DNA of 64,000 nt from Paraphysoderma sedebokerense (GCA_025602915.1 JAHLJZ010000001.1:372001-436000), one strand, 5' to 3'. Positions 23,701 through 34,136 are shown, numbered from the stretch's first letter. Numbers and translations: made by a program. The notes: generated by a model not told the origin, from the letters alone.

Positions 23701-25217
23701 TGTTTCTGACGATTTTGCTAACGTGTTTCCCTCTCATCCTCAGATCAACATTGTTCCTAACACTGTTGTCGATACGAGAAACATTGTTATGACTAGTACT
23801 CAATTCGACGGACTGACTGAGGCTGAACTCGATGCTTTACCTAGACTTCCTCTAGTCGTTGCTAGATGTTCGCCAGAAACAAAAGTGAAGATGGTGCAGG
23901 CGTTGCACAGACGCAAAAAGTTTGTGGTTATGACAGGTGACGGTGTCAACGATTCTCCCGCTATCAAACAGGTAATATAGTGAATCACTCTGCGACCGTA
24001 CCGAACCAATTGTAACGTCTTTTGATTAATTTAGGCCGATGTCGGTATCGCCATGGGTCTCGGAGGTTCTGATGTTACTAAGCAAGCATCGGACATCACT
24101 CTTACGGATGATAATTTCTCCACTATTGTCAGGTAACAAATCCGCGGCTTTTACTATCTTGGTGTCCTTGTCTGATGCATAGATTTTCCACAGCGCTATT
24201 GCCGAAGGTCGTCGCATTTTTGCGAATGTTAAAAAATTCACACTTCACCTTTTGTCTGGTAACGTGTCTGAAGTCGTTGCCCTGATTATCGGATTAGCAG
24301 TCCAAGATGCCGCCGGTGTCCCTATCTTCCCCATGTCTCCGTTACAAATTTTATGGGTCAACTTGGCTACGTCTTCCCCAATCGCCCTTTCCCTTGGTAT
24401 TGAACCCGGTAGTCCCGATATTATGATTCGTCCTCCTCGTCGTGATGGTGTTTTCACTCGCGAAGTCCTTATGGATACTTTTTTCTACGGAGGTGTCCTG
24501 GGTGCTTTAGCACTAGGCAATTTCCTGGTATGTTTGATTGTCCTTGCATCGACTTTTAAAAGCGAGATTAAACTCATGTATATTTTCATTGTACTTCCAC
24601 TGTGGTTTTTTTTCGCAGATTACGATCTCTGTGTTCCCTCAAGACTGGCGTTCTACAACCGGGTGTAATAAATTGTACGAAGATCCGCGATGCGAGGGAA
24701 TTTTCCGTGGAAGAGCTGTTTCTTTCTATACATTGACCATACTTCTGCTGGGTAATATTTCCTGAAGTTTATTCTGATAATCCGGGGGTTTTAACTGACG
24801 CCTTAACTCCCTCATAGTTCATGGTTTCATCTGCAGACACGACAGACTTAATCTTTGGCAAATGAAATGGACAGGATTACGAGCCCTTAAATGGAGTATC
24901 TTTATTGGTTTCGTAACCCTCCTTCCCTTGGCTTATATTCCTGTATTAAACACCCGGCTTTTCTACCAACTCCCCTTTGAGTTCGTATTTCCTCTTTGCC
25001 TATCTTTAACATTTGAATGATCAAACTGACCATTTTCTTCCTTAGTTACGAATGGGGTTTCATTGCTGCCGCTTTTGTAATATATCTCATCATCGCTGAG
25101 ACATATAAATACGCCAAGAGACGTTACTATGCTAAGCATGAGGCTTCTCGTAGTGAGCTCACTCTTAGTACGGAAGCAGGCAACGTCCAAATGACTCAAT
25201 TAAAAAGCGAATCGTGA
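20795..25217 (+). CDS. Type II P-type cation-transporting ATPase (ENA/SERCA-like)
   Basis: A membrane cation pump of about 1,000 aa. Hallmarks in order: LTGEPIPV (TGE of the actuator domain), [11 protein letters not shown] in TM4, [12 protein letters not shown] with the phosphorylated Asp, KGAFE (nucleotide site), [20 protein letters not shown], then [12 protein letters not shown] in TM5 and [15 protein letters not shown] in TM6, ending with the last membrane pair and a short basic tail. Overall similarity along TM5-TM6 and the C-terminus ([14 protein letters not shown], [16 protein letters not shown]) recalls fungal ENA Na+/K+ pumps, while IPEGLPA in TM4 is the SERCA/PMR1 form that binds Ca2+. 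Ion specificity is therefore open. About 22 exons: 20795-20870, 20957-21068, 21189-21217, 21305-21342, 21423-21461, 21526-21548, 21613-21649, 21720-21818, 21879-22083, 22147-22329, 22402-22496, 22556-22769, 22834-22975, 23036-23425, 23490-23588, a small exon ending 23676, 23744-23971, 24035-24132, 24194-24527, 24619-24751, 24818-24980, 25046-25217. Confidence 0.88.
23643..23676 (+). other. Very small ATPase exon: 34 nt or a 4-nt microexon (23673-23676)
   Basis: The exons ending at 23588 and starting at 23744 cannot be joined directly without losing frame. Two acceptors upstream of the donor at 23677 both restore it: one at 23642 gives a 34-nt exon adding about 11 residues, one at 23672 gives a 4-nt exon (AAAG). 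The 4-nt choice yields IARKINIVPN, which matches the uninterrupted spacing of related pumps; the 34-nt choice would insert extra residues in the P domain. Confidence 0.5.
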
Positions 25218-25425
25218 CATTGACCTAGAATTTTCTATTTAAGAAAGATCTAGTGAGTGTACGATAAATGTAGCTATTTTATATGATAATTTTTTATGTA
25301 ATATTTCCGCATTTTTGGTTTTAGTGAACACTCTGTCAGAAAAAGCAGATTAAAAAATAGAATTTTTAATTTGTCGCGAACAATGAAGTCCCTTTCGTTT
25401 TGAGAGCGAACTCATCCATCCCACA

Positions 25426-26981
25426 ATGTCCAGCAAAATACTGTCGGAAGGTTATTACCATATATCTACATCAAATTGCTCCTACGATGATCGACACTAA
25501 CTCCAGGTATACCCAGATGATATTTCTCTATTAGTTGTAATTGTGGATACGAATCCGTTTTCATGGATCAACCTTTCCAAATCGAACGACTCGTCTGAAG
25601 CGATCCAGCTGTTCTCTCAAGTCCTCGAGCATTTAATTATATTTATCAACTCTTATCTTGCCCTGAATCATGACAATCAGTTGGCGGTTTTGGCATCTCA
25701 TATCAAGAAAAGGTCAGTGTAGCAGTTAAATCAACAAATATCGTTCGATCACGCAAATTGTTTTATCTCTTTCTTGAGGCCCTTTTAAACATATTCACTT
25801 CCATTACTAATAAATTTACTCAATTGATTTGTAGTCACTATTTATACCCATCCATAAACTCGAATCAACGTCCACAAAATTCGTCAGTCGAATCAACAGA
25901 AACCCCGAATGGAGAGGACACTCCTACCTCCACGTTTTCAACCGCCAACGCAAACAAGTATCAGCAGTTCTTCTCCGTTGATAATGAAATGATCAATAAT
26001 TTGAAAGAATTAATGTCTTCAACTGATGGACTGGCGATGGAGGAGTATCAAAATAAAGGTATGGACGATTCAAGAGGAAGTTTGGCCTGGGTTTGGTATT
26101 GATCATCGTTTTTTATTCGATCAGGATCACCGATATCGGCTACACTCTCTTTGGCCCTTTTATGTAACTATTTATTCGATATTATTCTCTTCATCATGAT
26201 TGCCAGATTAAAATTAAAGTTATTCTTTAACTTTGAATCTTGGCTTTTTTTGCCTGTTCGATTAGATATCCAACGTGTGCTTCGACAAGATGAACTAGGA
26301 TTGATAAAACCGAGGATACTAGTCATTTCTGCATCTAATGATTCACCGATACATTATATTCCAACGATGAATTGTATATTCTCTGCACAAAAAGCGGTAC
26401 GAGTTTGTCATTTCCATTGTCGTCGTGGACCACAGTTTCGTGGCCCGGGTTATGTTCTAACAGGGAACCTGCATGACAATAGATGATACCGATAGATGTT
26501 TGTAATCTGGGAAAGTTAGATACTATATTCTTACAGCAAGCCGCACATTTAACGGATGGCGTGTACTTGAAGATTCCACGAATCGAAGGGTTATTGGAAT
26601 ACCTGATGGTAACTTACTGTTAATCGATGAATGATCTCTTTAACTCATGAAATTAATTGTGTAATTGAAATCTATCTGGGAATAGTTTGCGTTTCTACCA
26701 GATCGTTATACGAGGCAATTTCTCTGTTTGCCGACCTTGGATCAAGTTGATTTTCGTGCGGCTTGCTTTTGTCATAAGAAAATCATTGATATCGGTTACG
26801 TTTGTTCGATTTGTTTATCAAGTAAGTGATTCCTGGATTCTTGACACCCGAGATATATTCTAATTGCTCCCTTCATTTAAAAGTTTTCTGTGAATGGTCA
26901 GAAGTATGCAGTACGTGCAAGACGAAATTCTCGTTCGGTCCATTATCCAGAGGTCAAAAAAGGATCAATCCACCAACATAA
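25426..26981 (+). CDS. tfb4: TFIIH core subunit TFB4 (p34/GTF2H3)
   Basis: TFB4 belongs to the TFIIH core used in transcription initiation and nucleotide excision repair. Exons: 25426-25450, 25517-25712, 25835-26058, 26125-26163, 26266-26396, 26483-26608, 26686-26821, 26884-26981. The N-terminal vWA-like fold reads [18 protein letters not shown], matching the family start, then [27 protein letters not shown] and [17 protein letters not shown]. The C-terminal zinc module is complete: [17 protein letters not shown] with a second Cys pair in [12 protein letters not shown]. The first intron's acceptor was chosen at 25516 because a nearer AG gives a stop. The stop lies 156 bp from the stop of the convergent PB1-SAM gene. 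Confidence 0.88.
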
Positions 26982-27137
26982 ATGTATACTATGACTCAAA
27001 AAATAGAATAACTTGTATTTCACTCTTTTGTCTTTAGCATCAAGTTTTAATCGTCTCAACCTAAATTATTCACATTAAATCACATTATCTCTAGTTACAT
27101 TAGTCTACCTTGCTTAAAATCTATCATTATTTAGCGT

Positions 27138-28762
27138 TTAGCATCGTTCTGGATACATATCTCCGTAATGCCTTTTTGTTGGGCTTACCTATCATTTGCG
27201 AAAGAAGCCATGGACGTTAAATAACAGTTGGTCACCGTATCCCAGAAACGACAACTCTTTCGATTTCGCGTATAACGTACCTGCTCTCTTTCTAAATCCA
27301 ACATTGCCAAGCCTTCCTGTATCTGGTTGATAATAGAGCCAGCGGTCATACCAGCTTTAGATCTAACTGTTCCGAACTTGCTTCCTGGTGTCATCGTAGG
27401 AGCCATGCTAAAATTTCTAGCTCGTTTGTCTTCCTTCATCGGTGAATTCGAGACTGTCGACATTCTATCATTCGTGTTGTTATTTAGTCCTCGTTCGATC
27501 TTTAATTCTTGGATAAACTTCAATAATCGTATTCGTTTGCCAGTGCTTATCATTCCGAGTTCTTTGAGAGTATCGTGAGTCAAATCAAGTAAAATCTCGC
27601 CGTTAATGTCGTTTGACTGGAAGTATGGTACGTATTCGTCATATCCTATTGTAGATAACCAAGTCGCAACTTGAAAGATAGTCCATGATGACGGTGCATT
27701 TGCTGGATTAATAGAATTACAGTCAATTGATGTTTTGTTGTGGTTGTGACGAGTAGACATAATTTACCGAATGAAATTTCGTCGGGTGCTTGAATTTTCG
27801 ATCGCACAACTCTGGAATGACGATTTCTGTTAACGGTGGGCACATTGTTTGGAGCTATCGTTAGAATAAAAGATGATGTTAAAAAAGCCAAAGTTGGATT
27901 TTGGTTGAAAGTGCCAAGAGATACAAACTGATAAGACTCCTTTCTGACGAGACCCAAGAATTCACCCCTGGCGCAGCCATATCTAAATAGTAGTAATACA
28001 ATGGGTAACGGCAAAGGTAATAAGAGGATATAATCTTAAAGATTGTTACCTCTGGCGGCAATGTAATAGCTAATATCCCTCAGAATATCCACTATCTCTC
28101 GGTCGCTGAAATCGGTTCCGAACTTTGGTCGATTTGCGTCTATCGCTTGCGCTGTGACAATTAATATCCATTAATTTTAAAATTGCGATGAACAAAATAT
28201 GAATTAGAGTATAACCATACCATCTAGTGTATTCTCTGCTGACTGCTCTCCCACCAAATCGACAGCATTCGGTGTGTAAGTCAAGAAAACAAATAACTTG
28301 AAAACGAAATTGCTTGTCTTGATGTCATTCTCAACTGAATATATGGCATAATTGAGCATTAATATTCTATTTGAATAAAGTTATATTCAACCAAATGAAC
28401 AGACTTATTTCATTCAACTCCTCGGCATTGGAAACAGTCACCAAGTCGCCATCCTTTGCAGAAAATGCGCGATTAATAAAGGGAGGCGGATTTTTGCATC
28501 ATAGCTATTTATAGCAAACCTCATCTTTGTATTTTAGAATGAAACTTTCATCTTGATCAAGTTGGTATATCTGCTTGACCTATACAATTTTTACCGATAG
28601 ATAAAAGACACAATGGGAACACATTAGCCGACCGCGATGGCACATGGAGGTGGACGAAATGAAATTCGTTCGCACTTTAGCTCGCAAGAGCTTGTAGTTG
28701 AGGACAGCGGGGTCACAGCTGAACCTTCTGCAGTCGTCGTTGAGCCAAATCTTGACGAGCAT
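27138..28762 (-). CDS. PB1 and SAM domain protein without a kinase domain
   Basis: Eight exons on the minus strand: 28762-28676, 28579-28520, 28453-28405, 28334-28221, 28151-28050, 27854-27768, 27702-27281, 27188-27138, with every junction in phase. The N-terminus is a PB1 domain: MLVKIWLNDDCRRF, then LKYKDEDGDLVTV with the acidic OPCA motif, then AEELNE. PB1 domains pair with other PB1 domains. The middle (IVDILRDISYYIAAR) is unassigned. A SAM domain follows: WTIFQVATWLSTIGYDEY to LDLTHDTLKELGM and GKRIRLLKFIQEL. SAM plus an interaction domain recalls the N-terminus of Ste11/Byr2 MAPKKKs, but no kinase follows and the protein ends about 95 residues after the SAM domain. An adaptor or scaffold role is inferred. 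Confidence 0.75.
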
Positions 28763-28995
28763 GTTAAATGAAAATAGTTGACGAGGAGGGAACGAACGAG
28801 AGAGCGAAAGACGCGTTCCTCAGTCAAAGTTTGCTCGCGTTTAAACTCATGCAATTGTCATTTGTGCGTGTTTTGCACTGTGACGTCATTGCATTCTTGT
28901 CGAATTTTCATTCTCTAAACTTGGAATGCAGTGTCTGATGTGTGTTTATCTTTCTCTCATCTTCCCTGATATCTCTCACTCTCGTCCCGCAGTGA
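28763..28995. promoter_or_regulatory. Divergent promoter region, PB1-SAM gene and coiled-coil gene
   Basis: The two start codons face apart across 233 bp. The sequence includes TGACGTCA at 28880-28887, a perfect CRE/ATF-type palindrome bound by bZIP factors of the CREB/ATF family. Whether it is used is unknown. Confidence 0.5.
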
Positions 28996-30682
28996 ATGGT
29001 CACCCCGAAAGAACAGAAGCGATTCGCCATCCATTACGACTACAACGAGTTGCACATTCCAGGTAGGTAGTTTGATTTATGTAACTCTTGTACTACTTCC
29101 CCCCTCTAATGACTGTTGTGGTGGTGCTGCCAGGGCTTGAAAGATCTGTAACATCTCCAGAATCCTTCCCAACGTATACCACCACTACTACAACTTTGAC
29201 GACAACAAACATCAGAATGATTTCCACGGATGATGATTTCGCCAACCAGCCCTCCGATCCCATGGAAGTTTCGAATGATCGAAATGAAAGTACAAACCGA
29301 TTACAACATGTGCTATCTAATCTATTAACGGAGAAGGAAAACGCAATCAATGATATCAGCACTATGAGGCAAGAGATCATGGAGCTGAACGCCGATAGGC
29401 AGAGATTTTTGTCGTCATCCCAAGACACCACAGACGGATTCTCCGATGACACTGCTCAATTGAGTCAACTTGAATCGAGACATAATGCTTTACGTTCAAG
29501 AATAACCCAAGTCGACGATGAAATAGCTCAATTAGAGAGTAGAGTCACCGGTATCCTGAGAAATAAACCAAGGAAGACTGAACTATCTTCGTACGGTAAG
29601 TCGAGGAAAACGCAACCACCTGGTCTAAAGATCGACACATCGGTTTCACCGACGAAGGAAGAAGAGAGGATGGAGCCAGAGGAAGTCCAGGCTTTGGGAA
29701 AACCGGAACCAGAGGAAGGTGAAGTCGCTCAACCAAAAGATTTTCGCTATGAAACCCCGCCATCGACTCCAAAACCTCGAGTGCGTGATGACACCCCGTC
29801 AACAGTAGGCAGTGCTGGTCGGCGGGGATCCACATACCGAGCCTTCAGCTACTCACCCAGGGAAAAGAAGTTCTTTCCGGCTGACTCGCTTTTCCCCCTC
29901 CGCGAGGCAGGCAAGAAGCCATCATCTTCTTCGGGCCCTTCGGGTGATACCGACGTCAGGCAACCCAAATCAATTCCAGCAGGTAAGACTGAAAAGTCCA
30001 CCCATACAAAGCCCACAGAAGGGGAATTCTTAAAGGAGAACGAGCCGTCGACTACTTCTGCGGCTTCTTTGAAGAGAAAACCAGCAATCAAATCCAAACA
30101 GCCTGGTGAATTCTCCCCCCGTCCTAAACCCAAGAAAAGGACTGTCGAACACGAGGAAGAGGAAGATGGCATGCCACATTTCCGGAAACCGGCATACTTC
30201 GATAATCGCCTTAGCGCTTTCGGTCCTCCCAAGTCAAAAACTTTACCTCGTTCTTTCGCATCCGGTACTTCTAGGGATCAAGAAGACAGTGAAGAAGATG
30301 GAATCAGAGTGTACGCTTCCTCGCCTTACCCTCGTGAAACCCCCAATGAACATCATGAGCGGGATCTGCTTCGAGAGAAAAAATGGAGAGAGGCTTACCA
30401 ACCAAAAGACCGACACGACTCTACCAGAAAGGATCGAGTTAGGTTCTCCTTACCTGAAGACGGCTATCCTGATTGGGACAACCTTGGTACCAATGGATAT
30501 GATGACCAAGAAGAGTTGGCAGGCAGCGGTATAGGTATGTTTTATCAAAAATCCATGATTTCTTCGGTATCCGTAGTCTAACCAAGATCAAAGCGGCAGA
30601 TGATGTTCCTAGCACGACGAAATCAAAGAAAACCAAATCTGGAGGTCGTTGGTCTAGGTTCAAGAACACGATAAGGGATTAA
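28996..30682 (+). CDS. Unknown protein with short coiled coil and disordered Pro/Ser/Lys-rich body
   Basis: I do not recognise a family. Exon 1 (28996-29062) encodes MVTPKEQKRFAIHYDYNELH and joins in phase to a long exon from 29134. A Thr-rich stretch is followed by a coiled coil from about 29300 to 29570 (NLLTEKENAINDISTMRQEI, then LESRHNALRSRITQVDDEI). The remaining 350 residues are charged, Pro-rich and probably disordered. The 3' end is unsure: reading through stops at 30581, whereas splicing near 30538-30586 into a last exon gives a conserved-looking basic end (GGRWSRFKNTIRD) stopping at 30682, but the implied intron is only about 43-47 nt and I cannot settle its junctions. Shared promoter with the PB1-SAM gene. 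Confidence 0.6.
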
Positions 30683-30969
30683 TTGTGTAATTGTTAAAGA
30701 TAGTGTTATTTGCTATTCAGTTTTTGTTTGTACTTCCAGTGAACTATTTTGTAGCGATATCTTAAAGAAGTGACGATATCTTTGGCAGAAATGCAGCTTC
30801 CAGTTTAGCGATTTTAAGAATAAATTGATTTGTATTATATTTCCTGTAACGGAGAGCAGCTCTCAATAGCTCAATGTTTACCCTGACAACAGAGCACGTG
30901 ATTATATAATTAAGATTATCGTTTACGGCGTGTCTACCATAAGTACTGCCATCTCCCTCTTAGTCTTAA

Positions 30970-31700
30970 ATGATGACTGCGAAAAGCCAGAAATCTTCAT
31001 CAACATCAAAGAATAAAGAGAAAGATGGTATTTAGAAGATTTTCATTTTGTCCCCTTAGACGACATTGACGCCGAAATTTTGGTACCTTTAGATACAGCT
31101 CATGCCCAGAAGTCGAAGAAATTCACCGAGATTGACGATATATTCAGTAAAAAGAGTACAAAGGTGACAATTATGACAGATAAAGCTGATATTATAACCG
31201 CAAAATCGACTGATACATCGACAAAATCGAAAAAGAAGAAGAAATCTAAAGTGCCAGTTACTGGAACTTCAACCGATGGACAATCAAATGTAGGATCAGA
31301 GCAGACAGAAATGAAGAACGAAGGCGTCACTGTAGTTGACTTTTCAAAAGTTGAAAAAGGCAAAAATAAAGAGGACGGCGGCACGAAAAGAAAACGAATA
31401 TCCGACGACGACGGATTTGCTGATTCTAAAGGGGTGAAGAGTAATAGTATGTGTTATCATTATTGATGCGTTCGGGGATGTATTTATTGGGATGGCTTGA
31501 TAACAGCAATTTCTGATTCAGAACGATTTACAGAAGACGGCTATCCTATTTATGATGCGAAGGATTTGAACATAGGAAAGGGCGGAGGTGAGTTTTTCAT
31601 TTTCCCTTTCCTTTTCTAGACTGTCACTCATATTAAATCTCTTGAATTGAAAATTGTAGACACACCAGACTGCCCCTTCGATTGCAACTGCTGCTTTTAG
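30970..31700 (+). CDS. DUF1764 family protein
   Basis: Small eukaryotic protein family of unknown function. Exons: 30970-31027, 31060-31446, 31522-31587, 31660-31700. The family signature is at the C-terminus: EDGYPIYDAKDLNIGKGG followed across an intron by DTPDCPFDCNCCF, the Cys-rich end typical of DUF1764. The N-terminal two thirds are Lys/Ser/Thr-rich with a KSKKKKKSK basic block that could be a nuclear signal. The first intron would be only 32 nt, because an in-frame TAG follows the donor; if it is not real, the gene starts elsewhere in exon 2. Confidence 0.8.
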
Positions 31701-31914
31701 AATGTTAAGATCTGATTAATGATGGAAGGCAGATGTAGTATAGAGATAGCCGGATTTTCATCAATATCATTTAAATGTAATATAAATATTCAGTACGCCT
31801 TTATAACACATAATTTGAATTTCTGTCGTTTTAGAAACCACCGAGTAAGGAGACTGGCAGATTAGATCAAAGTTTTATCTGCTGATACCACGCTCTCTCG
31901 TCTTTCATCTTTCA

Positions 31915-33172
31915 ATGTCCTTACCGAGAGTTGTTTCTTTGTTACCCTCCGCAACCGAAATATTGTGTCTCTTTCCTCAAGGGGCTAGTTATCTAGTTGG
32001 TAGAAGTCATGAGTGCGACTATCCAAAGTAAAGATTTCGCTGTTCGATTTTTACTAGCACATTTTTAGGTGACTGACACATTTGAATTAGATCAATTACT
32101 CATTTACCGATCTTAACCGGACAAAAGACAACGTTTACAGTAAATTCATTCATTTTAATTTCTATTGATGTTCAAACTAACTCAAACTTGTTCTGCATGC
32201 AATAGACGTCGGCCGATGTGGATAAGCAGGTTTCTGAAAGTTTGTCACAAGGACAGTCGTTATATAATCTGCACATTGATGTTATCAAACAATTAAAGCC
32301 AGATATCATCTTGACGCAAGACATCTGTCAAGTTTGTGCCATTGATCTTCAGGTACTGTCTTTGTATTTACAGTTGACTATTCTGCCGAATGAACGAGCT
32401 TACCTATAAACATGTACATTCTATTATTCCGTGAAATTATAATAGACAGTTGAAAGGGTTGCGGCCTCAATGGATCCTGCGCCAAAAATTGTGACGTTGA
32501 ATCCGAACAATCTTGGAGATGTCCTAGATACGATTACTCAAGTCGGAGCTGCGTTGAATTTAGAGCAGGAAGCGAAGATGGTTCATGGCCAGTTGACGAA
32601 TCGAATCGAGAAGATCAAGAAGCTGGGCGATGGAATAGCCCTGGGAGCTGGGAGAAAGAATGTGACATTCCTTGAATGGGTTGACCCTGTCAGTGTTTCC
32701 TTTTATTTTCAGACAGGTGCAGCACGACGTATTAACTTTTGAATTTTGCAAATAGATTTATTTTGGCGGGCACTGGACTCCAGAGATTATAGAAATGGCG
32801 GGCGGTTATCATCCATTAAATACTGTTCTCGCTTTGCCAAGATCGACCTATCCTTCGGTCGCTCATTACACCAAGTCGTTCCGCATACCCGCGGCAAAAT
32901 TGATCGATTCCAAGCCAGAGTATTTAATTATTGCACCCTGCGGGTTAGATATAGAAACAACCAAGAAAGAGTTAGAAATAGTTAAGGAAAAATGTGAATG
33001 GTGGGACGAGTTGAGAAAAGGGGTAAAGAAAGCGGTTCTTGTGGATGGAAATCATCATTGGAATCGTCCTGGGCCTCGTTTAATGGACGCCATGGAATGG
33101 CTCTATGGCTGGCTCCACGATCAAGAGGGATTCGGCCCAAAAGACTTTCCGTTTGAAGAAGTCCAAATGTAA
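31915..33172 (+). CDS. BtuF/TroA-like periplasmic-binding-fold protein, apparently intracellular
   Basis: Exons: 31915-32027, 32091-32139, 32206-32352, 32446-32688, 32756-33172. The start MSLPRVVSLLPSATEILCLF and YLVGRSHECDYP are typical of the helical-backbone metal or cobalamin binding fold of BtuF-like proteins. Further family segments are LKPDIILTQDICQVC, EWVDPIYFGGHWTPEII, EYLIIAPCGLDIE and VDGNHHWNRPGPRL. In bacteria such proteins deliver vitamin B12 or metal chelates to ABC importers. Here there is no signal peptide and no importer gene nearby, so a cytosolic binding or enzymatic role is more likely. Cys and His in QDICQVC and NHHWNRPG may bind a ligand. Ligand unknown. Confidence 0.75.
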
Positions 33173-33488
33173 AATGACCGATATCCATGGATTGGAATGT
33201 GCGAAAATAATAGAAGGAAATTTGGTCGAAATGATACGGGTGTGATTGGAATTGCTCACAATTTGACTGTGCATTGTTGCCGAGGGTTGACTCATCGCGC
33301 ATGCAGATCAGTTCATGATGACATCATGCTTTCCGCTATATAAGGAGTGGTGGACACGGCTACTTTAGAATACTCAAATTGGTCAAACTATTTCAGACAA
33401 CAAACACTACCCCGCATTGCAAACAACCCTCTCAACCTACAACTTCTTAACAATCCTATATCCACATTCAATAGTCTACAACAAGAAA
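33173..33488. promoter_or_regulatory. Promoter and 5' UTR of the repeat-protein gene
   Basis: A clear TATA box, CTATATAAGG, lies at 33336-33345. Transcription would then start near 33370 and leave a roughly 115-nt leader rich in C and A (ACAACAAACACTACCCC), ending AAGAAAATGAC around the ATG, a good start context. ATGATGACATCATGC at 33315-33329 contains an ATGACATCAT palindrome resembling an AP-1/CRE-like bZIP site. A strong TATA promoter suggests high or inducible expression. Confidence 0.6.
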
Positions 33489-34094
33489 ATGACAACTGAT
33501 CCGATTATCCCAACCGAATCTTCTGCAACTGAAGCCATCAGCAAAGTTGATCTCTGTCCCAAACTCTTTCGAAATGTGGAGAATTCAAACGATCCTGCTA
33601 TGAGGAATGCTCTTCACCAAGCCGAACAGACGTTTTTCCCTGCGGCCGCCGAAATGGACCAAGACGGCGCAGCCACACGGTCCGAAAATCCTCAAGAGTT
33701 TGAAGACTTGTATCCATCGGTTGTTCGTCAAATTGAGAACGCCAGCGATCAGGCAGCTAGAGACCATCTTCATAAACTAGAAGGCATGGAAGTCAATAAT
33801 CTCAATGCTGTTGAAGCGGCCCCCCAGGACCTTGACTTGTGTCCTCAAACGATACGCAATATCGAAAACTCGGAAGACGAGACACTGAGAAGGAAGCTGC
33901 ATCAAACTCAGCAAAACTTTTATCCGTCGGCGGCGGAAGTGTCGAATACGATGGATCAACAAAGCACAGAGACTGATCCGCGAGAATTCGAAGACCTCTA
34001 TCCGAATGTTGTTCGACAGATAGAAAATAGCGCGGATAACAAGGCCACGGACTTTTTGCACAAAGTAGAACAGAGATATGTTGATGATATCTAA
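33489..34094 (+). CDS. Small protein of four internal repeats (ABAB), unknown function
   Basis: Single-exon 201-aa protein, unlike its intron-rich neighbours. It has no signal peptide or membrane span. Residues 21-56 and 116-151 form repeat A (DLCP, RNxENS, LHQ, then FFPAAAE or FYPSAAE). Residues 73-98 and 169-194 form repeat B (EFEDLYP, VVRQIENA or VVRQIENS, LHK). A and B share a common core: D-L-x-P, R-x-(I/V)-E-N-(S/A), L-H-(Q/K). Acidic, Gln-rich linkers join them. The core looks like one short helical unit of 26-36 residues duplicated twice. A TATA box lies 144 nt upstream and AATAAA 43 nt after the stop. I know no family with this motif; ligand binding or a structural role cannot be told. 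Confidence 0.8.
   Translation: MTTDPIIPTESSATEAISKVDLCPKLFRNVENSNDPAMRNALHQAEQTFFPAAAEMDQDGAATRSENPQEFEDLYPSVVRQIENASDQAARDHLHKLEGMEVNNLNAVEAAPQDLDLCPQTIRNIENSEDETLRRKLHQTQQNFYPSAAEVSNTMDQQSTETDPREFEDLYPNVVRQIENSADNKATDFLHKVEQRYVDDI
33549..34070 (+). repeat. Four coding repeats, A1-B1-A2-B2
   Basis: Units lie at 33549-33656 (A1), 33705-33782 (B1), 33834-33941 (A2) and 33993-34070 (B2). A1 to B1 and A2 to B2 are offset by 52 and 53 codons, and B1 to A2 by 43. At protein level A1 resembles A2, and B1 resembles B2, more than A resembles B. This suggests an old A/B duplication followed by duplication of the pair. Confidence 0.8.
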
Positions 34095-34136
34095 AAAAGA
34101 GTGAACTGTATATATACTATATTGTTATAATGCGGT

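Noticed and set aside
28624-28854. Alternative minus-strand start for the PB1-SAM gene in another frame
   Set aside because: It does not lead into the PB1 sequence; the ATG at 28762 does.
29093-29452. 119-codon minus-strand frame opposite the coiled-coil gene
   Set aside because: Low-complexity shadow of the Thr-rich coding stretch on the plus strand.
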